Source: Deltaproteobacteria bacterium | GTDB taxonomy: Bacteria > Desulfobacterota > DSM-4660 > Desulfatiglandales > HGW-15 | DNA: 8,208 nucleotides | Reading direction: 5' to 3' | Assembly (NCBI GenBank): GCA_019308525.1 | Contig: JAFDIC010000162.1 | Coordinates: 1-8,208, forward strand | Shown here: one piece after another, positions 1 to 5,999 of the stretch | Position numbering within the stretch: the stretch's first letter is position 1 | Layout: every line of letters starts with the position of its first letter | Notes under the pieces: model-generated | The model's database searches: none | What the model saw: only the letters and a program-made list of their open reading frames with translations | What the model was told of the DNA's origin: nothing | Position numbers and translations under genes: made by a program

Positions 1-1
1 T

Positions 2-880
2 TTTCAGCACCAGGTATTTGGAAAGCCCCCTTTTGAACGGACCAGGGAGTACCAGATACTGAGGAGGCTCTTGAAAAAGATTTCACCCTTATCACTGACG
101 AGTCCGGAAGATCCCAATTTTTCTCCGAGAGGGTGCAGGACCTTTCATGACATCATGCGGTTTGTTCATGAAAAGGCCTTCCAGGAACTATTGAAAATCG
201 GCCAGAACCCCAGATCCCTCCTTCGAAGAGGAGGGAAGCGTTTGAAGGCCAATATCCCCCTTGATCTCATTCTCATCGACATCGGCGGTGGTATTTCTCC
301 GGCGGCGGACAAAGATTTGTACATCGAACCGGAGCAGATAACTTCTCTGCCCATGAAGGCAATATGGGAGGGCTTGAGTTCACGGGATACCTGGAACATG
401 CAACCGGTCTCGGTGGATTTCAAAGGTCTCATGTCCAGTCTGACCAGGACTCAAAGCGAAGAAGTCATGGGAAACAACCTGCCGAATGTCAACATAGGGG
501 TCATCGGCCACAATTATGTGCATTTGAGCCTCCCGCTGGGTTACCACTTTACGGCCGTGGAATCAGCGATAGCAGCCTCGCCTGAAGGATGCTTTATTTC
601 CTTCCGCTTTGCAGGAGGGGTTACGGACATAGTTCGTCGCTCAAGGAGGGCTGTTTTCCTTGCGAATATCCTGGAGACACTTGATTTCAAGGTTGAAACC
701 AAGGGGGATCTCGTTGTGGCCAGGGCCGTTCAACTGACGGAAGAACAGACCCTCAAGAACCTGCGCATAATCGGGAAATTGATCGGGTTCACCAGGCAGT
801 TGGACGTGCTCCTCAAGGCGGAAGAAGACATAGGTCATTATGTGAAGGAATTTGTGGACCAAATAAAGATGGCTTCGTAA
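2..880 (+). CDS. PEP/pyruvate-binding (PEP-synthase-like) protein, C-terminal part; 5' end outside window
   Basis: The frame is open to the left edge and already reads as protein there (HQVFGKPPFERTREYQILRR), so the TTG at 71 is not the start; about 292 C-terminal residues are visible. The sequence matches, by eye, the C-terminal region of large deltaproteobacterial proteins annotated as PEP synthase-like or PEP/pyruvate-binding. Landmarks are TFHDIMRFVHEKA, the LILIDIGGGI strand, the SLPMKAIWEGL segment, FISFRFAGG followed by a basic RRSRRAVFLA helix, and a final helix ending in KEFVDQIK. Family members usually carry an N-terminal ATP-grasp-like PPDK_N domain that would lie outside the window, so catalysis cannot be judged here. 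The last three residues (MAS) and the TAA come from the repeat element that begins at about 870, so the native C-terminus has been replaced. The receiver protein downstream may be a signalling partner; this is inferred from proximity only. Confidence 0.8.
   Translation, partial: FQHQVFGKPPFERTREYQILRRLLKKISPLSLTSPEDPNFSPRGCRTFHDIMRFVHEKAFQELLKIGQNPRSLLRRGGKRLKANIPLDLILIDIGGGISPAADKDLYIEPEQITSLPMKAIWEGLSSRDTWNMQPVSVDFKGLMSSLTRTQSEEVMGNNLPNVNIGVIGHNYVHLSLPLGYHFTAVESAIAASPEGCFISFRFAGGVTDIVRRSRRAVFLANILETLDFKVETKGDLVVARAVQLTEEQTLKNLRIIGKLIGFTRQLDVLLKAEEDIGHYVKEFVDQIKMAS
862..869 (+). repeat. candidate target-site duplication, left copy (AATAAAGA)
   Basis: The octamer AATAAAGA is repeated directly and exactly at 1083-1090, on the other side of the inverted-repeat element. 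The spacing to the two arms is not identical (1 bp on the left, 3 bp on the right), so the exact element boundary is uncertain. Because the octamer is A-rich, chance identity is not negligible. Confidence 0.5.
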
Positions 881-1082
881 AAAGTCGAAATTGGAATGGC
901 AAAGTGAAAAGCTTCAAGTGCGTTTTCAAGTTGAGCTTGCGAAATCCCGCCTGCGTGAGCGCGCGAATCCCGTGTGATCACCGCCAAACAGCGCCGGTAT
1001 CTGCGAGAGGGGTACTTACCATATGCCGCAATCACACCGGGATGAAGCGCAACGCACAAATTGGACTTTTTGCGAAGCCGTC
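870..1082. mobile_element. MITE-like palindromic element with terminal inverted repeats
   Basis: The terminal arms GGCTTCGTAAAAAGTC (871-886) and GACTTTTTGCGAAGCC (1064-1079) are inverted repeats matching at 15 of 16 positions. A second nested inverted pair lies inside: 961-978 against 1031-1050, sharing ATCCCGTGTGAT / ATCACACCGGGAT with small bulges. A smaller hairpin sits at 924-944. The directly repeated octamer AATAAAGA flanks the element at 862-869 and 1083-1090, a candidate 8-bp target duplication. No transposase or convincing ORF is inside, so this would be a non-autonomous element. It overlaps the end of the upstream gene and supplies its stop codon. It could also act as a structured RNA or transcription barrier between the two genes. 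I recall similar arms from other Desulfobacterota genomes but cannot verify copy number here. Confidence 0.7.
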
Positions 1083-1090
1083 AATAAAGA
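1083..1090 (+). repeat. candidate target-site duplication, right copy (AATAAAGA)
   Basis: This is the direct repeat partner of 862-869. It lies just upstream of the ribosome-binding site of the receiver-protein gene, so the insertion separated two genes that were probably only a few tens of bases apart. Confidence 0.5.
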
Positions 1091-1108
1091 AAGATAAAGG
1101 AGGAAGAG

Positions 1109-1495
1109 ATGGGAAAACCCACGATTTGTATCCTGGATGACGAACAGATAGTCGGAGACAGGTTGAAACCAGAGTTGGAGGACGATGGGTATGACGTAGA
1201 GGTATTTACAGACAGTGCGTCGGCCCTGGAAAGGGTGAATGAAACCTGTTTTGATGTTTTCATTACGGATCTCAAGATGGAAGGTGTGGATGGCATGGGA
1301 TTTCTTGAACGGGTGAAAGAAAAATGCCCGGGATCCGAGGTGATAATCATAACAGGATACGGGAGCATCGAGAGCGCGAGAGAGGCCCTGATCAAAGGGG
1401 CCTATGATTTCATTGCAAAACCTTTCAGGATCAGCGATATTCGCGCTGCGGTGAAGAGGGCAAAAAAACGGGCACTACGTCGACGCAAAGGTTAA
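1109..1495 (+). CDS. Stand-alone response regulator receiver (CheY-like) protein
   Basis: This 128-residue protein is essentially one receiver domain with no output domain. The phosphorylation site is intact: acidic pair D10-D11 (LDDE), phospho-acceptor D54 (ITDLKM), switch residue T82 (IITGYG) and conserved K104-P105 (AKPF). The C-terminus is a short, very basic tail (KRAKKRALRRRKG). Such proteins take phosphate from a histidine kinase and act through protein contacts. No kinase is in the window. The start is secure: AAAGGAGG at 1096-1103 precedes ATG by 5 bases. The upstream neighbour is the PEP-synthase-like protein, now separated from it by the inserted repeat element, so the promoter may lie in or before that element. 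The receiver sequence resembles those of NtrC-type regulators, but the AAA+ and DNA-binding domains are absent. This looks like a natural single-domain length, not a truncation. Confidence 0.92.
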   Translation: MGKPTICILDDEQIVGDRLKPELEDDGYDVEVFTDSASALERVNETCFDVFITDLKMEGVDGMGFLERVKEKCPGSEVIIITGYGSIESAREALIKGAYDFIAKPFRISDIRAAVKRAKKRALRRRKG

Positions 1496-1526
1496 GTCCG
1501 TTGAAAACAAGCGAACAATCCCCCTG

Positions 1527-1547
1527 AGAGACCCATGAGGCGTCTCT
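1527..1547 (+). terminator. Stem-loop after the receiver gene, possible weak terminator
   Basis: AGAGACCC and GGCGTCTCT can pair around an ATGA loop with one bulged C, about 30 bases after the receiver-protein stop. It lacks a following T-run, so intrinsic termination is doubtful; it could be a processing or stability element. Confidence 0.25.
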
Positions 1548-1605
1548 TGGCCCTAAGCCTTGTCTCCACTACGAGGATCCGCCTCTACCGCCTCTCTTCA
1601 ATACC

Positions 1606-1698
1606 ATGCCGGACATGATAATCGGGATCATATTGTTGATCCTTCTATCTCTCATTGCCTGCTATGAGGCCGCCGGGAGATGGCAGCATAAATGTTAA
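1606..1698 (+). CDS. Candidate 30-residue hydrophobic micropeptide, unrecognised
   Basis: This short ATG-to-TAA frame encodes a 30-residue peptide with one strongly hydrophobic stretch (IIGIILLILLSLIACYEAAG, residues 5-24) followed by a short basic tail, RWQHKC. That is the profile of a single-pass membrane peptide. No convincing Shine-Dalgarno sequence precedes ATG 1606 or the in-frame ATG 1615, which argues against translation. The rest of 1496-1811 has no other gene I can support. It contains only this frame, a stem-loop at 1527-1547 and a plausible promoter before rpoZ. The frame could also be chance, or a remnant of a membrane protein gene. I do not recognise it. Confidence 0.2.
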   Translation: MPDMIIGIILLILLSLIACYEAAGRWQHKC

Positions 1699-1705
1699 GG
1701 TGGTC

Positions 1706-1734
1706 TTGAAATCAGGCCTGAGCATGCTTACTAT
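1706..1734 (+). promoter_or_regulatory. Putative sigma-70-type promoter for rpoZ
   Basis: TTGAAA at 1706-1711 is followed after exactly 17 bases by TACTAT at 1729-1734, in an AT-rich stretch about 78 bases upstream of the rpoZ start. The -35 box is a good match and the -10 box a moderate one. It is consistent with rpoZ having its own transcription start, but this is a pattern match only. Confidence 0.35.
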
Positions 1735-1797
1735 ATTTTTGTGTTAACCTAATAATATCGCCATGTTATCTCAGCATGAACAAATTGACCGCCATTG

Positions 1798-1803
1798 GGA
1801 GGT
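1798..1803 (+). promoter_or_regulatory. rpoZ ribosome-binding site (decides the start)
   Basis: GGAGGT lies 8 bases before ATG 1812. The in-frame ATG at 1776 has no comparable site, and its extra residues ([12 protein letters not shown]) are translated Shine-Dalgarno and leader sequence, so 1812 is the start. Confidence 0.8.
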
Positions 1804-1811
1804 GGATCGCT

Positions 1812-2000
1812 ATGGCAAGGATCACGATAGAGGATTGTCTCAGAAAGGTCACTAACCGCTTCATGTTGATCCACATGGCAACCAAGCGGGTCCTCCAACT
1901 CAAGAAAGGGGCGACTCCTCTTGTCCATTCTAGGAACAAGGAGGTGGTTACGGCGCTGAGGGAGATCGCGGCCGGAAAAGTGTGCGTCGCCGAGAAATGA
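1812..2000 (+). CDS. rpoZ: DNA-directed RNA polymerase subunit omega
   Basis: The 62-residue product begins [10 protein letters not shown] and carries the family landmarks [16 protein letters not shown] and [16 protein letters not shown], which form the conserved helical core of omega. Omega binds the beta-prime subunit, assists core polymerase assembly, and in many bacteria forms part of a ppGpp site; its MAR N-terminus is characteristic. E. coli omega is 91 residues. This one lacks the long C-terminal tail, which I expect for deltaproteobacterial versions. The usual partner gmk is not directly upstream here; the preceding gene is a receiver protein 316 bases away. The stop codon is only 14 bases from the stop of the convergent permease gene, with no strong terminator in between, so transcripts from the two strands probably overlap. 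Confidence 0.93.
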   Translation: MARITIEDCLRKVTNRFMLIHMATKRVLQLKKGATPLVHSRNKEVVTALREIAAGKVCVAEK

Positions 2001-2014
2001 GGGGATCTTGCGAT

Positions 2015-2947
2015 CTATTTGCGATAGGTTATCCCCACTGACGCGGGCGCTTGTGCCCGGCCCACTACCCCGCTTATGGCAACAAGGCCGCAGACATAAG
2101 GGAGCATGACCAGGAACTGGTACGGGATCCCTACCTGAAAGGCTTGAATCCTCAATTGGAGCGCATCCACAGCGCCGAAGAAAAGCGCTGCAAACAGAGC
2201 TCCCAGGGGATTCCATTTACCGAGAATGACGATGGTCAACCCGATAAACCCTCTCCCCGCGCTCATATTTTCGGTAAAGTATCTCACTACTCCTACGGAT
2301 AGGAAGGCCCCACCAAGAGAAGCCAAAACCCCGCCTAGAGTTACGCAGATGTATCTTACCAATGAAACGTTGATGCCGGCGCTCTCTGCGGCCCGGGGAT
2401 GCTCCCCTGCGGCACGGATCGATAGACCCCACGTCGTTTTGAAAAAGATAAACGCCAAGAATATCGCCACCCCATAGGAAATATATGAGAGTGGACTTTG
2501 TTGGAACAGAATCGGCCCAAGAACTGGAATTCTGGAAAGATACGGAACGCTCCACAGCCCCAGGCCAGGCAGCTTTTGGGTGACAGCCGAGCCCATTACT
2601 ACGCGTGCGAGAAAACTGGTAAGACCCAAGGACAAGATATTGATCATTATTCCTGACACAATCTGGTTCGCCCCCAAAGGAATTGAAAGTAGAGCCAAGA
2701 GTAGACCCATAAGAATCCCGACAACGCATGCAAGGGCTATCCCCGCCCACGCACTTCCAGTGTACAGGGCGCCTACTGCTCCCGCAAATGCCCCTGCAAG
2801 CATCATCCCCTCAGCGCCGATATTGAAAACCCCGGAACGCTCCGAGATCGTACAGGCCAACCCGGCAAAAGCGATGGGGGTAGTCATCCTGATAGCCGAT
2901 ACGACAAAATCCACCAGGAAAGATGTGCTAAAAATTGTTTCCCACAA
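2015..2947 (-). CDS. BMP-family nucleoside-type ABC transporter permease (NupQ/YufQ-like)
   Basis: This is an integral-membrane permease of 310 residues belonging to the branched-chain/ribose-type group (BPD_transp_2) and matching the second permease of BMP-type nucleoside importers. The diagnostic segment SERSGVFNIGAEGMML (residues 35-50) follows the first transmembrane helix. The cytoplasmic coupling loop GEHPRAAESAGINV is at 181-194, and GRGFIGLTIVILGKWNP is at 231-247. About 8-10 hydrophobic helices are visible. The start is TTG at 2945-2947: no ATG or GTG lies in frame between it and the preceding gene's stop, and the next ATG (residue 21) would cut into the first helix. A GGGAGG sits 13 bases before the TTG, a longish spacing. 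It lies 26 bases after the first permease. The gene appears intact, but its ATPase and binding protein are truncated. Confidence 0.9.
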   Translation of the reverse strand: MWETIFSTSFLVDFVVSAIRMTTPIAFAGLACTISERSGVFNIGAEGMMLAGAFAGAVGALYTGSAWAGIALACVVGILMGLLLALLSIPLGANQIVSGIMINILSLGLTSFLARVVMGSAVTQKLPGLGLWSVPYLSRIPVLGPILFQQSPLSYISYGVAIFLAFIFFKTTWGLSIRAAGEHPRAAESAGINVSLVRYICVTLGGVLASLGGAFLSVGVVRYFTENMSAGRGFIGLTIVILGKWNPLGALFAALFFGAVDALQLRIQAFQVGIPYQFLVMLPYVCGLVAISGVVGRAQAPASVGITYRK

Positions 2948-2973
2948 GGCTGTGCAAGTGCCTCCCGATGAGA

Positions 2974-4032
2974 TCAGTATTTGCTACGGTCAATGCTGAA
3001 CCACTTGGGTCGCCATTCCGGAAGAACAAGGCTTATTGCAACGAAAAGGATAACAAGGCCCTGGATTGCCAGAACTGCTGTTGTGGGGACCCCTGTCGCC
3101 CGTTGCATCATCCCGGCGCCACTCCTTAAGGCACCAAAAAACAAAGAGGCAGACATAACGCCCAGGGGATTATTCTTTGCCAAGAAGGCGATCACTATTG
3201 CGTCCAGGCCGTAGCCAGGGGAAAAGGCATCGTAGAGCCTGTGTTTTAGCCCCATGATTTCGGATGCCCCGGCTATTCCCGCTAAGCCACCACTGACAAA
3301 GGACAGCGTAACAATCCCCCGCGTTATGTTCATCCCTGCGTAGTGAGAAGCTCTTGGATTGAGACCCATGGCTCTGATTTGAAACCCAATTGTTGTCTTC
3401 TTCAAGATAAACTGCAAAATGAATACCAACATCAGGGACAAGACTATCCCAAGATGAACATCAGTATTGGAAATGAGTATTGGCAGCCTGGCAGAGGGGG
3501 CGATTTCTGGGGACATGGCGGCCTGACTTCCCCCTTCAAACAGGGGGCCGGAAACCATATAGCTGATTAGCAAAAGCGCTATGAAGTACATGAATATGCA
3601 TGTAATGATCTCATTAACCCCATGTTTGGCCTTGAGATACCCCGGAATAATCGACCAAATGCCTCCTGCAAGAAAACCCGCCACAAGGGATACAGCGATG
3701 TGTAAGAAGGCGGGGAGGCCGCTTATGTAAAGGCCTGCCACAGTGGCTCCGAGACCGCCCAGATAAAGCTGGCCTTCTGCACCGACATTGAAATACCCAC
3801 CCTCAAACGCCAGGGCCACGCCGAGGCCTGCGAAGATGAGAGGAGTTGTTTTGACGAGTGTGGAACTGATCCCATATATATCTGAGAACGCCCCCATGAA
3901 AAGCGCATAGTAAGCTCTCAGGGGGCTTGCGCCTGCAAGCAAAATCAGCCCCGCCCCCAACAATAGAGCGACCAGCAAAGCCCAGACAGGAAGCAGGGAC
4001 TGAACAATCCGTTTACACTTCAAATCCATCAT
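2974..4032 (-). CDS. BMP-family nucleoside-type ABC transporter permease (NupP/YufP-like)
   Basis: This 352-residue membrane protein matches the first, longer permease of BMP-type nucleoside importers. It has a cytoplasmic N-terminus, a first helix at about residues 13-33, the family segment ALAFEGGYFNVGAEGQLYLGG (73-93), a coupling loop GLNPRASHYAGMNI (223-236), and GYGLDAIVIAFLAKNNPLG (273-291). It would pair with the shorter permease immediately downstream to form the channel. Its ATG at 4030-4032 overlaps the TGA of the ATPase fragment in an ATGA arrangement, so it was probably translated by coupling to the ATPase. Since that ATPase has lost its proper start, permease translation may be reduced unless ribosomes enter elsewhere. 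Length and motifs suggest the permease itself is intact. Confidence 0.9.
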   Translation of the reverse strand: MMDLKCKRIVQSLLPVWALLVALLLGAGLILLAGASPLRAYYALFMGAFSDIYGISSTLVKTTPLIFAGLGVALAFEGGYFNVGAEGQLYLGGLGATVAGLYISGLPAFLHIAVSLVAGFLAGGIWSIIPGYLKAKHGVNEIITCIFMYFIALLLISYMVSGPLFEGGSQAAMSPEIAPSARLPILISNTDVHLGIVLSLMLVFILQFILKKTTIGFQIRAMGLNPRASHYAGMNITRGIVTLSFVSGGLAGIAGASEIMGLKHRLYDAFSPGYGLDAIVIAFLAKNNPLGVMSASLFFGALRSGAGMMQRATGVPTTAVLAIQGLVILFVAISLVLPEWRPKWFSIDRSKY

Positions 4033-4768
4033 CCAACGCTACGGGTCTTGCACTCCTTCACACCCGCCATCATCAAGCCGATTTGTTCCAAATCAATGTC
4101 AGGACCGTTGGGAAAGATACCCATGATCTCGCCCTCGAATATTACGGCTATCCTGTCACTGATAGCGATAATTTCATCTAATTCTGTGGAGATAAAAAGT
4201 GTAGCTCCACCCTTTTCCCTATGATCAAGGATGCGCCGGTGCACGTACTTGGTCGAGCCAACATCCAATCCCCGCGTGGGCTGCATTGCAATGAGGACTT
4301 TGGGGTGAGACGAAATTTCTCTAGCGAGGATGACTTTCTGTTGATTGCCCCCTGAGAGTAAACGTATCTTTACATCTCCGTGGCTGACCCTAACATCAAA
4401 TTCCTTTATCATCTTTTCAGCATTGGCATCAATGCTATTGCGATCAAGCAAGATGCCCAGTTTCGAAAAAGGAGCGTGACGAAAGCCCTTAAGAATCAGA
4501 TTTTCTGCAATTGAGAGATCGAGGATTAAGCCCACCTGCTGCCGATCTGAAGGAATATAGCTCAGCCCGTGTTCGATTCGTTTTCCAGGAGAGAAGCGGT
4601 TGACTTCTGTGTTGTCAACCAGGATTTGCCCGCCCTCAAGAGGCCTCAACCCAGCGATGACGTCTGCCAGTTCATCCTGGCCGTTGCCGTCCACACCCGC
4701 TATCCCCAAGATTTCGCCTCCGCAGATATCAAATGAGATGTCTTTCAGAACCGGCTTACCCTTTCTTC
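4029..4768 (-). pseudogene. Nucleoside/sugar-type ABC transporter ATPase, 5'-truncated: only the second nucleotide-binding domain remains
   Basis: Intact relatives (RbsA, NupO/YufO) are about 500 residues with two tandem ATPase domains. Only the second is present. Homology begins near KGKPVLKDISFDICGGEILG (about 4760-4707) and runs through GIAGVDGNGQDEL, the signature LSGGNQQK, the Walker B region VLIAMQPTRGLDVGS with the family-typical Q, and ISTELDEIIAISDRIAV. The GVDGNGQ P-loop, which lacks the usual GKS/T, is normal for this second domain, not damage. The frame is open upstream only to a TGA at 4809-4811 and offers no ATG or GTG. The only conventional start is a TTG (4707-4709) inside the conserved GEILG segment, which is not credible. 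The missing first domain and a fused upstream fragment indicate a deletion or misjoin at about 4758-4772. Confidence 0.85.
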
Positions 4769-4945
4769 GATCATCTTGAGTCCCTCGTACCCGGACTGGC
4801 AGAAGGATTCATCTGTTATGGTCCCGGGCAATACTATGGCCACCCTGAATTTTCCCTTGGCCTGTGCAAAGGGAACAAACATGCCAGCGACCAGCAAAGC
4901 CGTTCCCACAACAAAAACCAAAATTGCTACTGTCTTCTTTGCCAT
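4745..4945 (-). pseudogene. BMP-family (BmpA/Med-like) substrate-binding protein, 3'-truncated
   Basis: The frame starts at ATG 4945, chosen because AAGGAGGA (4953-4960) lies 7 bases upstream; an in-frame ATG at 4987 lacks such a site. It encodes 66 residues. There is a signal peptide with a KK N-region, a hydrophobic core at residues 5-24 and a likely cleavage after AQA (29); no lipobox cysteine is visible. The beginning of a periplasmic binding-protein fold follows: KFRVAIVLPGTITDESF and SGYEGLKMIEE, both typical of BMP-family binding proteins. Family members run to about 330-370 residues, so some 80% is missing. After about residue 61 the reading enters ATPase-derived DNA in the wrong frame (RVSRF, then TGA). 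The protein cannot bind ligand. It was presumably the ligand receptor for the two downstream permeases. Confidence 0.85.
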
Positions 4946-4952
4946 TTTCCTG

Positions 4953-4960
4953 TCCTCCTT
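4953..4960 (-). promoter_or_regulatory. Ribosome-binding site of the binding-protein gene
   Basis: AAGGAGGA on the minus strand, 7 bases from ATG 4945, fixes the start at the signal peptide MAKKTVAILV and excludes the upstream ATG at 4987. Confidence 0.75.
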
Positions 4961-5000
4961 TTTCCTGGTGATTTGAAAGGTTAACAAAACAAATGGTTAC

Positions 5001-5039
5001 TTCACCGGGGAAGCCGGTGAAACTCTAGCCTTCGGGCTA
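5001..5039 (-). terminator. Two tandem stem-loops between the aminotransferase and binding-protein genes
   Basis: TTCACCGG (5001-5008) pairs perfectly with CCGGTGAA (5014-5021) around a 5-base loop. TAGCC (5026-5030) pairs with GGCTA (5035-5039) around a 4-base loop. On the minus strand the larger hairpin is followed by a T-rich stretch that begins only about 7 bases later, so termination would be partial at best. An intercistronic element that separates enzyme from transporter expression, or stabilises one mRNA segment, fits equally well. Confidence 0.4.
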
Positions 5040-5065
5040 TCAGAAGGGCAACATTGTCCTCCGCT

Positions 5066-5980
5066 CTATACCGGTGTAAGCCAGGCCTGGTACTCTTGCT
5101 TTTCTCCATGAACAACATCAAAAAACAAGGTCGTTAATTTCTTGGTGAGGGGTCCGGGTTTTCCCGGCCCAATCGGGACATGGTCTATCTCAGAAACTGG
5201 TGTAATTTCTGCCGCCGTTCCGGTGAAAAAGACTTCTTCCGCGTTATACAACTGGTCCCTGGTAAAGAATTCTTCCCTGCACCTGATCCCCGCCTCCCCA
5301 GCCAGGGCCAAAATTGAGTCCCTGGTAATCCCTTCCAGAATGTACGTCAAGGGAGGGGTGATTATTTCACCCTTTTTCACCATGAAAACATTCTCCACAG
5401 GCCCCTCGGCAACGCAGCCATTTACGTCCAGCATCAAGGCTTCGTCGAAACCGGCCCGCTGGGCTTCTCCCCTGGCGAGAATAAAGTTCACGTAGTTTCC
5501 GTTCGCCTTTGATTTTGTCATGTGAACATTGACGTGATGCCTGGCATAGGAGGCAGTTTTGACGCGGAGTCCCTTACTCTGTGCCCTCTTATCGATATAC
5601 TCTCCCCAATCCCACACAGCAATAGCCACATCCACGGCAGCACCGCGAAAATCCCAGGTCGACTCCGCATATGTGCTGACATACACCATGGGCCTTATGT
5701 AACACTCTTCAAAATCATTGACCTTCACCGCCTCCCTACAGCCCCTCACCAGGTCCTCCGGTGAATATGGTATTGTCAGGAAAAGCGAGCGTGCAGAGCC
5801 AAACAGCCTGTCAATGTGCTCTCTCAGCCTAAAAATGGCACGTCCCTCCTTGGTCCTGTAGCACCTGATGCCCTCGAACACCCCGTATCCATAACTAAAG
5901 GTGTCACTCACAATATGGACCTTTGCATCTTTCCAGTTCACTATCTCCCCATTCAGCCAAATCCTCTTACCCTTGATCAT
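5066..5980 (-). CDS. ilvE: Branched-chain-type amino acid aminotransferase (class IV, PLP)
   Basis: This 304-residue protein is full length for the family and closely follows the IlvE pattern: FSYGYGVFEGIRCY (28-41), REHIDRLFGSA (53-63), the PLP-binding lysine K158 within TKSKANGNYVNF, E192 in AEGPVENVF (the residue that contacts the PLP ring nitrogen), LEGITRDSI (215-223) and GTAAEITPV (254-262) for phosphate binding. It would transfer an amino group between an aliphatic amino acid and 2-oxoglutarate in the cytoplasm. The GVFEGIR motif favours an L-branched-chain enzyme over a D-amino-acid aminotransferase, but class IV members are hard to separate on sequence alone. AAGGAGG (5985-5991) lies 4 bases before the ATG. 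It starts 19 bases after the racemase gene, so the two are likely co-transcribed. The catabolic context suggests use on an amino acid released by the upstream enzymes. Confidence 0.9.
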   Translation of the reverse strand: MIKGKRIWLNGEIVNWKDAKVHIVSDTFSYGYGVFEGIRCYRTKEGRAIFRLREHIDRLFGSARSLFLTIPYSPEDLVRGCREAVKVNDFEECYIRPMVYVSTYAESTWDFRGAAVDVAIAVWDWGEYIDKRAQSKGLRVKTASYARHHVNVHMTKSKANGNYVNFILARGEAQRAGFDEALMLDVNGCVAEGPVENVFMVKKGEIITPPLTYILEGITRDSILALAGEAGIRCREEFFTRDQLYNAEEVFFTGTAAEITPVSEIDHVPIGPGKPGPLTKKLTTLFFDVVHGEKQEYQAWLTPV

Positions 5981-5999
5981 AGGCCCTCCTTGTCTCCGC

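Noticed and set aside
71..880. TTG 71 as the start of the first gene
   Set aside because: The same frame is open to position 2 and its upstream residues match the family, so the gene simply enters from outside the window.
904..1140. 78-residue + strand ORF, and the 73-residue - strand ORF at 838-1059
   Set aside because: Both lie in the palindromic element, overlap the next gene or the previous one, and show no protein-like pattern; they are by-products of the repeat.
1749..2216. 155-residue - strand ORF
   Set aside because: It is antisense to rpoZ and out of frame with the permease; both of those are clearly real.
2580..2999. 139-residue + strand ORF and other + strand ORFs over 2000-8100
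   Set aside because: They are antisense shadows of the minus-strand operon, which has clear family motifs throughout.
4029..4709. Treating the ATPase fragment as an intact 226-residue gene from TTG 4709
   Set aside because: The TTG lies inside the conserved GEILGIAG segment and homology continues upstream of it; the family needs two ATPase domains.
4707..4750. The GVDGNGQ P-loop lacking GKS/T as evidence of ATPase inactivation
   Set aside because: A degenerate P-loop and Q after the Walker B aspartate region are normal in the second domain of this transporter family.
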